Source of the DNA: Alviniconcha marisindica
Lineage: Eukaryota; Mollusca; Gastropoda; Provannidae
Reading direction: 5' to 3'
Length of the DNA: 64,000 nucleotides
Assembly: GCA_018857735.1 (NCBI GenBank)
Contig: JABMCL010000602.1
Span: 587,501 to 651,500 of the forward strand
The translations under genes and the position numbers were made by a program. Each line of letters starts with the position of its first letter. The stretch's first letter is position 1. Shown piece after piece: positions 43,201 to 51,732 of the stretch. The notes under the pieces were generated by a model, which saw only the letters and a program-made list of their open reading frames with translations, was not told where the DNA came from and searched no databases.

Positions 43201-45866
43201 ATGCATTTTGACTTTGAGGCTTAATGGCCACCACTTACAAAGTACATGGTAATGAACATGTCCACATTGAAAGTGAGTACAAGTTCGGTTTCATGGCTAT
43301 TTTCCAACCGGAAACGACTGAAAATGTCCACAAATTGTTTTTGTGTTGATGTTCGATTTGCCTGTTTGTTATAATTTTAGAGTTTCTGTTTTTGTTTTGA
43401 TGATTATTGTTGCTGATGAGGTTACGGCATCATTAAATAACTCTCAACAGTGTACGCACACTGCAAAAGTAATTATGACGTCCAGTGAATTTTGCCTTGA
43501 AGCAAGCCATAGTATTGTGTATGTTCAAAGGTGAATTCATTCTGGATGTGTCAGTGGCACTGTGAATGTGATGAAGGTGATGACACTACTTTTTGTTTCT
43601 TTTGTTCTCCGCATGCCTTCCAGACTGACCCATCTGAGGGGGAGAAAGATGTAACTATCATTGAAAAAGGAGGATACTTTGGTGGTAAGTGTTTTTCATG
43701 GCAGAATCACATTGTATGGTGGAGGTTATTAGTGTATTACTATTATACGACCTACACAGCCTGACTCTTGCCCTGATACAACCGCACTGGTTGACTGGGC
43801 GTAAAACACCAAGTTAGTTACTTACAGCCTGACTGAGGCTGCTGTCAAACATCATCAGAAATGAGTGGTGGTTCTCTTCAACAGTGCATTGGGAGGGGAG
43901 GGCACTGGTCAGAATTAGCAGGTAGATGAATATGTTGCATAATGTTTCTGGATTACCTGCCACAACCACCTGATGGACAGCTTCAGCGTCACTTCTGGAA
44001 TGAAACAAAGATGTATCCTTTCTCCTTTTAATTACCCATGCCATTGGATGATTGAATACAGGAATCACTGGAAACAGGGACATTAGATGGACATTTACCT
44101 CGGCTTTTGAGAATCTGGACACTAGCAGATGATATCAGACTGCCATCCAAAAGAAGCTTTTAAGAAAAAATCTGAAGACCAACCTGTTCCCAGAGAATTT
44201 GATTTATTCAGGCTGTGCACAGATGACATTTTGAAGTATTTTTATTCACCCTCTTCTTTTTCTTTTTCTTTTGTGCTGTTGCAGCATGCACATGTTTGCA
44301 CTCTACAAATCATCATCATCATCATCAACCAACACAAAGACACGCAAGAAAAACAACAACAACAAAACCCAGAGAAAACAAACAATTCCCACCCCCACCC
44401 CCCGGAAATTGCGGTAACAGCAACATGAGAGTACTAGCTCTAGGTGCTGGAAACTGACAGCCAGGCTAGTACCTACCCTTAAGACTTTCCAGAACCGATG
44501 TCTGCAGAGGATTCTGGGGGGTATTTAACCCCCTGCTGTCACCAGTGAAGGACTGCTGCACAACACAGCTAGTTAGCAACTGGATTTTTACATCCTGTCA
44601 GCTGTACAGGGTCACCTCAGATGACCTCCACATAGACTTAACAACCCTGTTGACAAAGCTCAGGAGGCCAAGATGGAGATGGCTGGGGCATGTCCAATGT
44701 CCGCAGACACGCTGGCTGAGGAGACTGCCTCCACTGGACAGCAGCTCCTGCATTGGGCAGGGACCGGACAATGCATGGTGGTTACGGACAGTGGAAAAGC
44801 GGATGAAATGATGTGGTCTGATGAGGGAAGCCATCGCGGGTGTTGTGGACTGACATTGGCGCTCTTCTGGAAGCTTTACGTTCTGCCGGGGGCACCAGTT
44901 CGTGAATGAGCACCGTCTCTGGACTGTGTTGCACATTTCCCAGTGTTGTGCAAGTTATCTAAAAGAAGGATGAAAGGATTTTGAGAGAGGTGATGGTGAT
45001 TTGTGGGTGGGTAGGTGAGGGTAACCTTGAGTGATTATAAACTGAGCTATTATTGATGTTTCAGAGTTGGCTTTGGTCACTCACCAACCTCGGGCAGCCT
45101 CAGCTTACGCGATGGGACCCGTGAAATGTGCAGGTAAGAGGTCTGAGGTTGAGCTAAATATTGCAGCAAGAGATACTGATTGCTGCTTTTTGTGTGGATT
45201 ATGAGTGTCAAAGAGTCTGCATTTTGTAATATTGCAATATCCTGGCCATTTTTTCTAAGAACAAAGGGCCTGTTTTTGGAGTGCTGTGGCACAGGTTGTT
45301 GATGAAAGTAATATATGTGTAGTTAAGTCTGCAGGGAAAGGACTGTGTTTAACTACACAAATTAAATTGCCTCGGAAAGTTTCATCAGTTTTATTTGCCT
45401 GTTTTACATTAATTTTGCAAGCATTTCTCTGGGCACTTTCACCGTTGACACTTGTTGCTCTCTTACTTTGGTGATAGTTTTGGTACTTCATGTCTCAGCT
45501 GGTTGTAATGTTCTTTCACACTCCACAAACAGGCGTTCGTTTCATTCATCACTTTAAAAACAAAAATGCGATGACAAACGAGATTGACTAAACTGCTGAA
45601 AATGGGACAGAGAGACAGGGAGAGATGCAAACAGGTTCAGTACAGTGTAGCACAGGTCATGATAAGCACAAAGGCTCTGAGGAGATGGGAAGTGTTGCCG
45701 GTCAAAGACTGATGCTGGTGACTACTCTGTTCCAGTGCTGAATGTTCAGGCCTTTGAGAGGCTGATGGGGCCCTGCATGGATGTGCTGAAACGCAACATT
45801 GGTGACTACGAGGAACAGCTGTCCAAGATTTTTGGCAAGTCAGTCAGCATGAAAGACATGCGGTGA
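14735..45866 (+). CDS. cAMP-dependent protein kinase type II regulatory subunit (PKA-RII), spliced
   Basis: Spliced from 13 core exons, all with GT-AG borders and matching phases: 1,176 nt including the stop, 391 aa. It holds the PKA catalytic subunit inactive and releases it when cAMP binds; its N-terminal dimer docks on AKAPs. In order: dimerization/docking domain at residues 1-43 ([18 protein letters not shown]), acidic linker, pseudosubstrate/autophosphorylation site RRKS at 88-91, which makes it type II, then two cyclic-nucleotide domains. Cassette A is [16 protein letters not shown] (198-213, Glu200, Arg209) and cassette B is [15 protein letters not shown] (324-338, Glu326, Arg335). All key residues are intact. 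The length suits the family (about 400 aa). The N-terminal spacing (SFEIPPG) is closer to vertebrate RII-beta than RII-alpha. The start was chosen at 14735 over the Met at 14732 and the in-frame Met at 14642, because MSFEIPPG aligns with RII starts. Optional exons are listed separately. Confidence 0.96.
15611..19079. mobile_element. 3.47-kb TIR DNA element in intron 1, TA-flanked
   Basis: Left end TGACTTAGTGCCAAAAGGTG at 15611. The right end at 19057-19079 is its inverted copy (ACACCTTTTGGCACTAAGTC). Over the outer 25 bases only one differs. Both sides are flanked by TA (15609-15610, 19080-19081), as with Tc1/mariner-type insertions, although the left flank is a (TA)n run and so less informative. 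The interior has minus-strand frames (for example 16896-17288 and 17304-17588) and a GC-richer segment near 17640-17710. I recognise no transposase domain, so the superfamily is open. Confidence 0.65.
17803..18745 (+). other. Possible LTR-like or transcript-end-like segment inside the TIR element
   Basis: Starts near TGTAACATACTTTGG and ends near AATAAAACCTGATTGCTGC (18666 onward) and CCTTCTACA. It resembles a solo LTR with a poly(A) signal near the end. No matching target duplication or primer-binding site found, so this is weak. Confidence 0.25.
19091..19136 (+). mobile_element. Second copy of the same TIR, head-to-head with the first element
   Basis: TGACTTTGTGCCAAAAGGTG starts at 19091, 11 bases beyond the right end of the 15611-19079 element. 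It continues with GGACAGAGG, as the left end does at 15638-15646. No opposing end found to its right. It is either a truncated second insertion or part of a larger rearranged element. Confidence 0.6.
19137..22557. other. Intron 1 segment, no supported exon
   Basis: The + frame to 20085 ([15 protein letters not shown], then [13 protein letters not shown]) looks more coding-like than its surroundings. It lacks a clear acceptor and any family I recognise. A poly-C tract lies at 20212-20248 and a short (TA)n at 22159-22172. Confidence 0.4.
22558..23161 (+). repeat. About 200-bp tandem repeat, 3 diverged copies
   Basis: Copies start near 22558, 22772 and 22961 at TTCACAC(C/A)...ATGATTCTAT. Each contains GGTGGGGGA.., AAGAGCAAAA, ATCTAGAT and ends TTCTGATTCTCA.TGA.GAG. 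Non-coding. Confidence 0.8.
23162..27772. other. Intron 1 segment, no supported exon
   Basis: AT-rich. Contains a poly-A run (23531-23555), a (TA)n (24222-24247) and a G-rich/GA tract (25079-25126). No domain, RNA gene or element recognised. Confidence 0.5.
27773..27868. repeat. (CA)n microsatellite
   Basis: Nearly pure CA tract. It explains the Thr-His tail of the frame at 27452-27877. Confidence 0.97.
27922..28022. repeat. (TCTG)n/(TC)n microsatellite
   Basis: Tetranucleotide then dinucleotide pyrimidine tract on the sense strand of intron 1. Confidence 0.97.
28045..28116 (+). repeat. Three perfect 24-bp tandem units, each a hairpin
   Basis: Unit GTAAAACACTGTAATGTTTT+ACTG. GTAAAACA pairs with TGTTTTAC across a 6-base loop in every unit. 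Confidence 0.9.
28782..28807. repeat. Poly-G tract
   Basis: G homopolymer. Its exact length is likely unreliable in an assembly. Confidence 0.9.
29314..29352 (+). CDS. PKA-RII exon 2: pseudosubstrate site
   Basis: 39 nt, phase 1 in and phase 1 out. Encodes (E)[16 protein letters not shown] is the RRxS autophosphorylation/inhibitor motif that marks type II subunits and sits in the catalytic-subunit cleft. Acceptor TTGTCTTCAG, donor GTAAGT. Confidence 0.95.
29462..29484. repeat. (TA)n microsatellite
   Basis: TA run immediately before the SINE at 29490. Confidence 0.9.
29490..29835 (+). mobile_element. tRNA-derived SINE (family B)
   Basis: tRNA-like head GGGATAGATCAGTGGTAGAG (A box) and GGTTCGAGTCC (B box). 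The body is CAACTTTCAGTGCTGACT, GCATGTGGCAGGTTACAG and ATGGTGTACACA. The same order recurs at 56260-56660 (+) and 63050-63430 (-). Located in intron 2. Confidence 0.85.
30166..30218 (+). CDS. PKA-RII exon 3
   Basis: 53 nt. Completes Val92 and encodes [17 protein letters not shown], the conserved segment after the autophosphorylation site. Ends in phase 0. Donor GTACCC is weaker than the others. Confidence 0.93.
30294..30342. repeat. (GTTTT)n microsatellite in intron 3
   Basis: Short GTTTT/GTTG pentanucleotide run. Confidence 0.85.
31219..31287. repeat. (CA)n microsatellite
   Basis: Pure CA tract in intron 3. Confidence 0.97.
31411..31494 (+). CDS. PKA-RII exon 4
   Basis: 84 nt, phase 0 to 0: [19 protein letters not shown] then ILLFRSLDP, the start of cAMP domain A (N3A helix region). 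Donor GTAAGT. Confidence 0.95.
31540..31935 (+). mobile_element. Dispersed repeat with internal sub-repeats (copy 1)
   Basis: Starts at a poly-G/TGGTATATGTCTGTCCATC edge. Contains repeated blocks CCTTTTGTTACCAAACTTGG and CCTTTTGTAACTAAACTTGG, plus GGTCAGGGTCACAGTCAA. The same family is at 34650-35300. No coding sequence or termini that fix a class. Confidence 0.6.
32089..32130 (+). CDS. PKA-RII exon 5
   Basis: 42 nt, phase 0 to 0: [14 protein letters not shown]. Acceptor CTTTTACAG, donor AAG|GTAATA. Its 3' end and donor are duplicated downstream in the intron (see 32131-32420). Confidence 0.95.
32131..32420 (+). repeat. Decayed tandem copies of the exon 5 end and its donor (about 100 bp units)
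   Basis: Exon-end-like blocks ATGTTTGAAAGAAAG|GTAATAG (ending 32233) and ATGCTTAAAAAAAG|GTAATTAG (ending 32331) follow the true one (ending 32130), each with the same downstream CTTTCA(A/G)TTTTG and TTTTTTGGTTT sequence. A fourth, shorter remnant lies near 32400-32420. The copies lack an intact exon start. Confidence 0.85.
32699..32763 (+). CDS. PKA-RII exon 6
   Basis: 65 nt, phase 0 to 2: [20 protein letters not shown] then D and a split Thr. This is the beta-barrel start of cAMP domain [11 protein letters not shown] is highly conserved. Donor GTACGT. Confidence 0.95.
33125..33278 (+). CDS. PKA-RII exon 7: cAMP-binding cassette A
   Basis: 154 nt, phase 2 to 0. Encodes [17 protein letters not shown], then [17 protein letters not shown] with Glu200 (ribose 2'-OH) and Arg209 (phosphate), then SSPGTIWAL. 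Donor GTGAGT. Confidence 0.97.
34046..34147 (+). CDS. PKA-RII exon 8
   Basis: 102 nt, phase 0 to 0: [20 protein letters not shown] then [14 protein letters not shown]. These are the helices linking domains A and B. Acceptor TTTTTGCAG, donor GTGAGT. Confidence 0.96.
34650..35300 (+). mobile_element. Dispersed repeat with internal sub-repeats (copy 2)
   Basis: Begins after a poly-G run (34658-34676) with ATAATGTCTGTGTGTCTGGG. Contains at least three diverged sub-repeats (CTTAACCTTTGGTAATCAAACTTGG, split here by eye; GCATCATCATAAGCC; AAGGTCA(C/T)(A/G)GT). Same family as 31540-31935. Confidence 0.6.
35369..35443 (+). CDS. PKA-RII exon 9
   Basis: 75 nt, phase 0 to 0: [20 protein letters not shown] then RIIQQ, the start of cAMP domain B. 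Acceptor TGTTTACAG, donor GTTAGT. Confidence 0.95.
36160..36470 (+). mobile_element. tRNA-headed SINE-like repeat in intron 9
   Basis: Head GGGATGTAGCTCAGAGGATT with GGTACAGGTTTAACTTCC as a decayed B box, then TCAACTTTCAGTACAGACTC as in family B. The rest of the body differs from the other copies. Confidence 0.55.
36774..36839 (+). CDS. PKA-RII exon 10
   Basis: 66 nt, phase 0 to 0: [20 protein letters not shown] then NK. This covers the early strands of cAMP domain B and ends at the loop before the strand that leads to cassette B. Acceptor CTGCTGCAG, donor GTAAGG. Confidence 0.95.
38340..39275 (+). repeat. 35-bp minisatellite (about 26 copies) with 180-bp higher-order period
   Basis: Unit GTGGTTGCCTGTGGCCAGTT+GTGCTGTATGGCACA (35 bp). 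Some units have a 5-bp insertion (TATCATATGG), giving a 180-bp period of five units (compare 38641-38700 with 38821-38880). Because 35 is not a multiple of 3 and the unit lacks stops, it yields long fake ORFs in several frames, one of 323 codons. Intron 10. Confidence 0.95.
39771..39776 (+). CDS. Possible 6-nt microexon of PKA-RII (Asp-Ser)
   Basis: GATTCG is bracketed by an acceptor-like GGGGTTGCAG and a strong donor-like GTGAGC. It is phase 0 on both sides, so it would add Asp-Ser after MVNK. It lies in the same loop as the 41061-41141 exon. A chance occurrence in a 4.2-kb intron cannot be excluded. Confidence 0.25.
40151..40175. repeat. Poly-C tract
   Basis: C homopolymer. A second C-rich stretch lies at 40290-40320. 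Confidence 0.9.
41061..41141 (+). CDS. PKA-RII candidate cassette exon: 27-aa insert in cAMP domain B
   Basis: 81 nt, phase 0 to 0, acceptor TTGTATGCAG, weak donor GAG|GTATTC. Encodes [18 protein letters not shown] then QDVHVRFDE, strongly acidic. It would sit between MVNK (exon 10) and TDPSEGEKD (43624 exon), in the loop before the strand leading to cassette B. That loop is variable in RII proteins. Without it the protein is 391 aa, close to the family; with it, 418 aa. The weak donor and intact frame both fit an alternatively included exon. Confidence 0.65.
41125..41314 (+). repeat. 96-bp tandem duplication spanning the 3' end and donor of the cassette exon
   Basis: Copies 41125-41220 and 41221-41314 both start ATGTCAGATTTGACGAGGTA and include TTAACACACTGTGTGGAAGT. 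The second copy supplies an identical donor at 41238. Using it would read into a TAA (…VFSVQNA*). Confidence 0.95.
43624..43684 (+). CDS. PKA-RII exon before cassette B
   Basis: 61 nt, phase 0 to 1: [20 protein letters not shown]. Leads into the second phosphate-binding cassette. Acceptor CCTTCCAG, donor GTAAGT. Confidence 0.96.
43768..43828 (+). mobile_element. LINE 3' tail fragment
   Basis: TTGCCCTGATACAACCGCAC and GACTGGGCGTAAAACACCAA, matching the 3' end of the LINE fragment at 2225-2274. Only the tail is present, so it is an extreme 5' truncation or a SINE sharing that tail. Confidence 0.7.
44455..44935 (+). pseudogene. Decayed non-LTR retrotransposon C-terminus
   Basis: In shifting frames it reads [12 protein letters not shown], then [15 protein letters not shown], then [11 protein letters not shown]. 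This is the order of the C-terminal region of many LINE RT proteins (RCLRRILG ... RRLRWLGHV ... W..VEK.M). Stops and frameshifts throughout. Lies in the intron between exons 43624-43684 and 45065-45133. Confidence 0.6.
45065..45133 (+). CDS. PKA-RII exon: cAMP-binding cassette B
   Basis: 69 nt, phase 1 to 1: (E)[18 protein letters not shown] then VKCA. Completes [15 protein letters not shown] with Glu326 and Arg335, the high-affinity second cAMP site. Acceptor ATGTTTCAG, donor GTAAGA. Confidence 0.97.
45736..45866 (+). CDS. PKA-RII terminal exon
   Basis: 131 nt, phase 1 to stop: (V)[19 protein letters not shown] then [23 protein letters not shown] and TGA at 45864-45866. The conserved C-terminal helix of RII subunits. 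Acceptor CTGTTCCAG. Confidence 0.97.
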
Positions 45867-46345
45867 ATGAGGGCACACCCATGAAGGCCATGTTGCTGGT
45901 CAAATGCTTCAGCCACAACCTGCGTTTGTTTTGTTGTCATCCATTTGAATGCTGGCCAGTTCTTCCATAACGCTCATTTGATTGGTCACATTTTGTATAC
46001 ATCCGCTGAGTAGTCCTGCATTTGCTCATTTGGAGACAAGGGTACTGTAAGTTGTGGTTTCTTCATAACCTGGGCCTGATATTATCTTTTCTCATGAGGA
46101 CAAAACAGCAAGAAAACTAGAGGAAACTGTGTTTGAGTGGATAGTCCAAAAAGCACAAAGAACATGCTGTTGCACTGCAATCAGCTTGTTTTACTTGGTG
46201 TTGTAGATTTGTACACTTCATGAAGATCTGATTCACCATTGAAGGACAGAGTAATGTATTTTTTACTTAGGAAAAGAAAATGTTTGTGGGTGGGAAGATA
46301 ATTACGTAGACTCAGTGTGAAATAAAGATAGTACAATATTAAAAG
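45867..46345 (+). other. PKA-RII 3' UTR
   Basis: Non-coding from the stop to about 20 bases after the AATAAA at 46321-46326. Longer isoforms using distal signals (for example AATAAA at 48637) cannot be excluded. Confidence 0.7.
46321..46326 (+). terminator. Poly(A) signal AATAAA, with GT/T-rich downstream element
   Basis: Canonical hexamer about 455 bases after the stop codon, followed by GTGTTTTGTTTCTACTG at 46351-46367, a typical downstream element. Confidence 0.75.
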
Positions 46346-46349
46346 TTGC

Positions 46350-47850
46350 AGTGTTTTGTTTCTACTGTTTTTTCCATGTTTACCCAGAGTATAAATTTGT
46401 TGTTAAATGCGATGTTGTTCTCAAAATAGTACTTGTTTGTTATCATTTCACATGGCGTATCTTTATTTGCATCTCTTTGTAGTAGGATTGTTTAAACTTC
46501 TTTATGTAAATGACTTACCTTTCCTGCATTTTTTAAAGAAAAACTGAAGTTCAGTGAAGTCTTATGGACAGCAGTTCTGAAACGTGAATTCACAAAAGCA
46601 TGTTATGAAACAACTTATTAACATTTATTCAAACAAACAAAAAACAGAAGAAAAGCCAAACATGACTAACACACAAAGTTTGCCATTGTAGCTTTGCAGC
46701 AGAACTTTCTTTTTGCACAGATGTATCACCACATTTTCATTATGTATCAATTTTTTTAGAAGTTCTAGTCAGTTCACAGTGCCAACCTGAAGGTTTAAAA
46801 GTTATTGTTGTGGTTAAAAAAGGTATGCTAATATGGAAAAACTGTCATTTGCAAGAATGGTAGAAATCACTCAAGTTACATATGTATCCTTGTATGTGCA
46901 TGGGGTCTTAGTTCTTACCCAGCAGTGTAGAACTGACAAAAAATCTCTGCTGACATTTCAAACTGCATCAGTTTAAACATTACACACTAACATAGTTGTA
47001 CTAAGCAAATGTCTTTACTGGGCTCGCTGCTGTGTTTTGATCTTTCTCAGTCCTCTTCTTCTTCTTTTTTGGAATATTTTTGTTGTTGTTGTTGATTTTT
47101 TTAATTGATTTATTGATTTTTTAACACTGAGCTGGAGTATACTGTTTCAGTTTGGGTGAAAAAAGTCTACTCCTATATGACTGCCACGAAGAATGTTACG
47201 GTTCTTTCCCAACATTGCTGCGTGAGTCTCTTTGCTTGATGAATGTTAGGAAAAGTAGGTGTTGTGAACTTTGGGGAGATTGTATTCATTGTAAATGTTG
47301 CCATGGCAGATCCAAAAAACAAATGACAGCTGAAGATCACAACCAACTTAATTGTTATTGCTAGTGGCAGTCACTTGTCAAAAGCTCCCACATTATTGAA
47401 ATGTAGACGCAGCATTTTTTGTTGATGGATTGATTTTGTTAACAGTATTATTGTCAACCCCTATTTAGCAGATGCTGATTTTAAAGTTGGTGCAGTAAGT
47501 ATTTTACAAGGTAAGTATTGGAAATGATGTTGATTAAAACCATTCAACTGATCATATTTACTTCTTACTTACAATTTTCTACGTGGACACCTACCTGTGT
47601 GTGGGGCCATTTGCCAAGGAGCACCTAGCATTCAGGTAGAATTGTCAGTATTTAATTGCAGCATTGGAAATGATGGTCTACCAATGCCAAACATCATCTT
47701 GTCTTGCCAGTTATTGTACATCTTGATACTTATACAAAAGACAGACAGATGGATCTACACATCAACTCTTAAGGAGAGATGCTTCATAAATTTAGTGCGT
47801 GTTTGCTGATTGAATCAGTTGGTGTGCGTGTTGTAATTCTCACTGCACTG
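46350..47850. other. Downstream flank, no recognised gene
   Basis: AT-rich. Open frames of about 70 codons without recognisable domains. May include extended 3' UTR. Confidence 0.5.
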
Positions 47851-47854
47851 AAGT

Positions 47855-48045
47855 TAGCTTTTTCCTTTTTCATCAGAGGGTAGGGGAGGGAATCACGTGG
47901 AGTACATGTTCTTCTCACCTCATTGAATTTAGTTTTTTTCTTTTTTGTCAGAGGGTGGGGGGAGGGAATCAGTTGGTGTACATGTTCTTCTCACCTCACT
48001 GAATTTTTCTTTTTCATCAGAGGGTAGGGGGAGGGGATCTTGCTT
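47855..48045 (+). repeat. About 70-bp tandem repeat, 2.5 copies
   Basis: TTTTTCATCAGAGGGTAGGG / TTTTGTCAGAGGGTGGGGGG / TTTTTCATCAGAGGGTAGGG. The first two units also contain GTACATGTTCTTCTCACCTC. Confidence 0.85.
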
Positions 48046-48892
48046 TTTTCATTTACTAGCACTTATAGTGTTGATGTCATTTTCACACATTTGGGTGTTG
48101 TATGAGAGAAAAGTCCTCGCTATTTGACTACAGCTGAATCAGCTTGATTCTCAAATGTTTCATGTTTTTATGTAGTGATAAAAACTACTACACTCATTGA
48201 GGAGTATATCATATACATATATATTTGCTGTTTCCCGGTTTATGTGCTATTTGGAATATTGTTGACAGTATAGTGCTTTGTTTTGTATAATACCTCTGAG
48301 GCTTGAAGTGATATTACTAACCAATGGTCACCTTTTCTTCATGAGCGCTGTTACTGTGTGCAGTTTGAAGCATACAAAAGCTGAGCATTGTCCAAACAAG
48401 GCTTGGGTACCCTTAATGTTTCAGGAGGAAAAGTAAGACAAGAATTCTGCTCACTTCTGACAGCCTTCCTTACAGAGAAACAAACTAAACAGACAAACAT
48501 ACAACCAAAACTAGAAAAAAGAAAGAAAACTGTATTGCTTTACTGCAGTTCTAGACAAAGAAAAGATTTTTTAAATTTTGTATATAGTTTTTTTTTAACC
48601 CAATTGTGTGGCACCCCACAAAACACAAATATTTGAATAAATCCTGTTCTGTTATGTACTATTATTGCATATAACCAGCAAGTTAGTACTTTGAAAATGT
48701 GGAACACTTTCAGGAGTATATCACATTAAAACTCATTGATGGTGTTATTTTGAAATGTATTTTTGTACAGTCTGAAATGAGTGACCAAGTTGCATGATGA
48801 CATCTTGGAGAGATCTGATGATGGAAAAATCGTATCAGCTGTGTATATTTACAGTTCTCAACATTCTACCCATACATCATGTTGATGAAGCA

Positions 48893-48950
<58 letters not shown>
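48893..48950. repeat. (CA)n microsatellite
   Basis: Pure CA tract. Confidence 0.97.
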
Positions 48951-48952
<2 letters not shown>

Positions 48953-49139
48953 TCCAGAGCCTTTTCTCTTTCTGGAAGTTTTTTTGGGGTGAATTGGCTG
49001 GGCCATAGTGATGTACATGGAGACAGAAGGCAGATGATTGCTGGATGTTCTAATTTTTCAGCGTACCACAATCCTCTGTGTGTTCTCTCTGTGTTGATTC
49101 TTACTACCATAAGTCTAAATTCCCACTGATGGTGTCTGA

Positions 49140-49560
49140 CTCGGGCATTGCCAACGGGCGTTTTGTCATCGCGTTGCAGCGCAGTGGTCCTGCTTAGTGT
49201 GATAGCAGTGCATACAATAGGTTGGAGGCATACAAAGATCCAAGGTACACACTGTTGTGCAGTGGTACCAACTGGTGCGATAGTGGTGCACACAATATGC
49301 CAAGTACTCCATAGGTTAGACACATGGAGTCCAAGGTACACATTATGGCACCCCAACTGGTGTGATAGCAGTGCACACAGTACTCCAAGGTGCACACAGT
49401 GGTGCAGTGGTCCCAGCTGGTGTGATAGCAATGCGCTCAATACTCCAAGGTGAACACAGTGGTACCAACTGGTGTGATAGCAGTGCACACAATATGCCAA
49501 GTACTCCATAGGTTAGAGACATGCTGCGGGCCAAGGTGCACCTTATGACCTGTCTAAAAC
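49140..49560 (+). repeat. Degenerate repeat cluster (GTGATAGCAGTGCACACA blocks)
   Basis: Recurring blocks CCAACTGGTG(T/C)GATAG(C/T)(A/G)GTGCACACA, TATGCCAAGTACTCCATAGG and CCAAGGT(A/G)CACA at about 49195, 49265, 49355, 49415 and 49465. Irregular spacing, so a decayed compound satellite. It opens a 210-codon minus frame that I do not regard as coding. Confidence 0.75.
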
Positions 49561-49599
49561 GGTCTCCACACCTGTCGCAGCATCAGGAGGATGGCTGCA

Positions 49600-51730
49600 T
49601 TTTTCACAGATGTTATTAATGAGAGTGAATGGGGACAAGTTTTGCCTCGTGAGGAGCAGTAACGTACACAGTAGAGATTTGTCTGAACCAACTATATTAA
49701 TATCTCCATTTCAATTCCGTGTGTCCTCTTTGTATCCAAGCTGATGTTCACGTCCTGTCTTGGCCAACTGTCTTCCCCATCTTTCGCTTCAGGGAGGGCA
49801 GCTTGGTTCGGTTTTTAAATTATTGTATTTTTTTATTCTCATTAATATTTGTTCTCATAAGCCCATTTCCTTGATTGATGTGGTGCATATAAATCCTCAT
49901 GATTGTACATGGAACATGTCATTGTGAGGTATATGCATATATCTAGTAAATGGTGAATTGAACTGCTCAAGGGAGATACTATATATTAAGCATCAAGTAT
50001 TTGTGTACACACCTGTAGATTTACCTACAGGCATACATGTACATGTTTTGTTTGTTTACGTGTGATGTTGTCTTAAAGTATTCATCTTTAGATTAATTTA
50101 TTTCAGTTCTGAAAGAGAGAGAGAGAGGAAAAAAGAAAAAAAGAATAAATTGTATTTCTCTCTCTTCTTTTGTTATATTTTCTTCACTTGCCTAATGTTG
50201 TGTTGACTAGATCTGATCTAAGATGACTAGATCTTTAGTTTGATGATAGAATGCTTTATATTCTTCAGTTCAATGAGCATATAATTAAAATGAATTTACT
50301 ACTGGTTTCTGAGTCTGAGGGGTTTTGTGAATGAATGTTCATTTGATGAGAGATTTTCCCCAGGAATATTCAACAGCATTTAAAAAACACATTTTTAAAT
50401 ACATGAATACATTTTTTTTATGGTGAATTTTATTTTCAGCAGTTTCACCAACATTGCATAATACCATTTGACAGATAGGGCAAAAAGTACATTTCCTACC
50501 GTTTATACAGTTACAATTATTACAGATGTTCTCGTGAATTGGACAAATGAAGCTTGTTACAGATGATAAACTACAATGTACTGGAGTTGCAAACAAATGA
50601 CCCAAAACCATGTTCTCTTAGCATTTGTTTTAAATCAGCAGAATGCTCAGCACCCTACCTGCATGTATTGAAAAGGCCAGAGGAGTGTAAACTGCTGCCA
50701 GTGTTGTTGTACTGTACACGGAGTTTACACACCAATAATCTAGTGTGTTGAAGTGGAAGTTACCAATGCAGATCAATACGGTAGGAAACTGAAACGTGCA
50801 CTGCAGAAGGGCAGTTGATCTGCAGAAGGTAGCTGAAGAAAACACTTGATGTTTTAAACATTCTATTAGACGAGCTGCAAATAAATGTACTTTTCTCATT
50901 TGACATTGAATACTTCATGTACTCTTTAATTATGGCTTCAAGTTCAACTAATGCATTTGCAACATACTTTCTGGGTTAAAAATTGAGTATTATTCATATT
51001 TTTTAATTTGATAAATGTGCATGATAAAGGGGAGATAGTGGGATTTTTTCCTTAACATGTCCTTTGTGTTTTAATCAGGATGTGTTCTCATGTGCCATTT
51101 CTCCAAACTGGAACACACAGCCCAGAGGAAGAAGAAAACGCTCATTAACAAAGTTTTTGGCCAACAACAGTAATGCCAACAACCCACACAAACACAACAG
51201 TGGAACTGCCTGAAGTGTGAGAGTTCCATTGGAGATGCCTGGAAGATGTCACACCAGCAAAATAATTCTTGCATCATTGCAGACACAACACCGACTGTTT
51301 CAACTGTCACAATAGTAAGTATCAAAACCACTCCCATTACCACAGCGGATGGGGGGGGGGAAAAGAAAAAAAGAGATCTGAACCAACACATATCAAATGC
51401 CAAAAGGATGCTGTGAGAACTCCAAGTTGCAGAACCTCTTTGTTTCAAAACAGTTATCTCAAACTGTTGCCAGAAAGAAGACGCATCAGACTGTATACTA
51501 TTCACTTCCTGCCTTGACATTTTTTCTCCATATTTCTGCCTCTTACTTGATTTCTTCGATGTGCTGAACAAACCTGCTCTATGTTGTAGCCTTAGTGTTG
51601 TTTGATACAGCAAACAAGATCAAAATATCACCACATAGATCAACCTTTCAAACTTGCCAGAGCCGCCATATGCTTCCTAATTATAAATATGTTGAAGTAT
51701 TCAAGCAGTGGAAGTATCCTAGCAACTGAT
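49600..51730. other. No recognised gene
   Basis: The minus frame at 51071-51613 (180 codons) shows no domain or repeat origin that I can name and no supporting splice context. The rest is AT-rich and featureless. Confidence 0.45.
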
Positions 51731-51732
51731 TA

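Noticed and set aside
49487..49509. Start of a 210-codon minus frame (48877-49509)
   Set aside because: Built from the GTGATAGCAGTGCACACA repeat cluster and a (CA)n tract.
51071..51613. 180-codon minus-strand frame
   Set aside because: No recognisable domain, odd composition and no splice or homology support.
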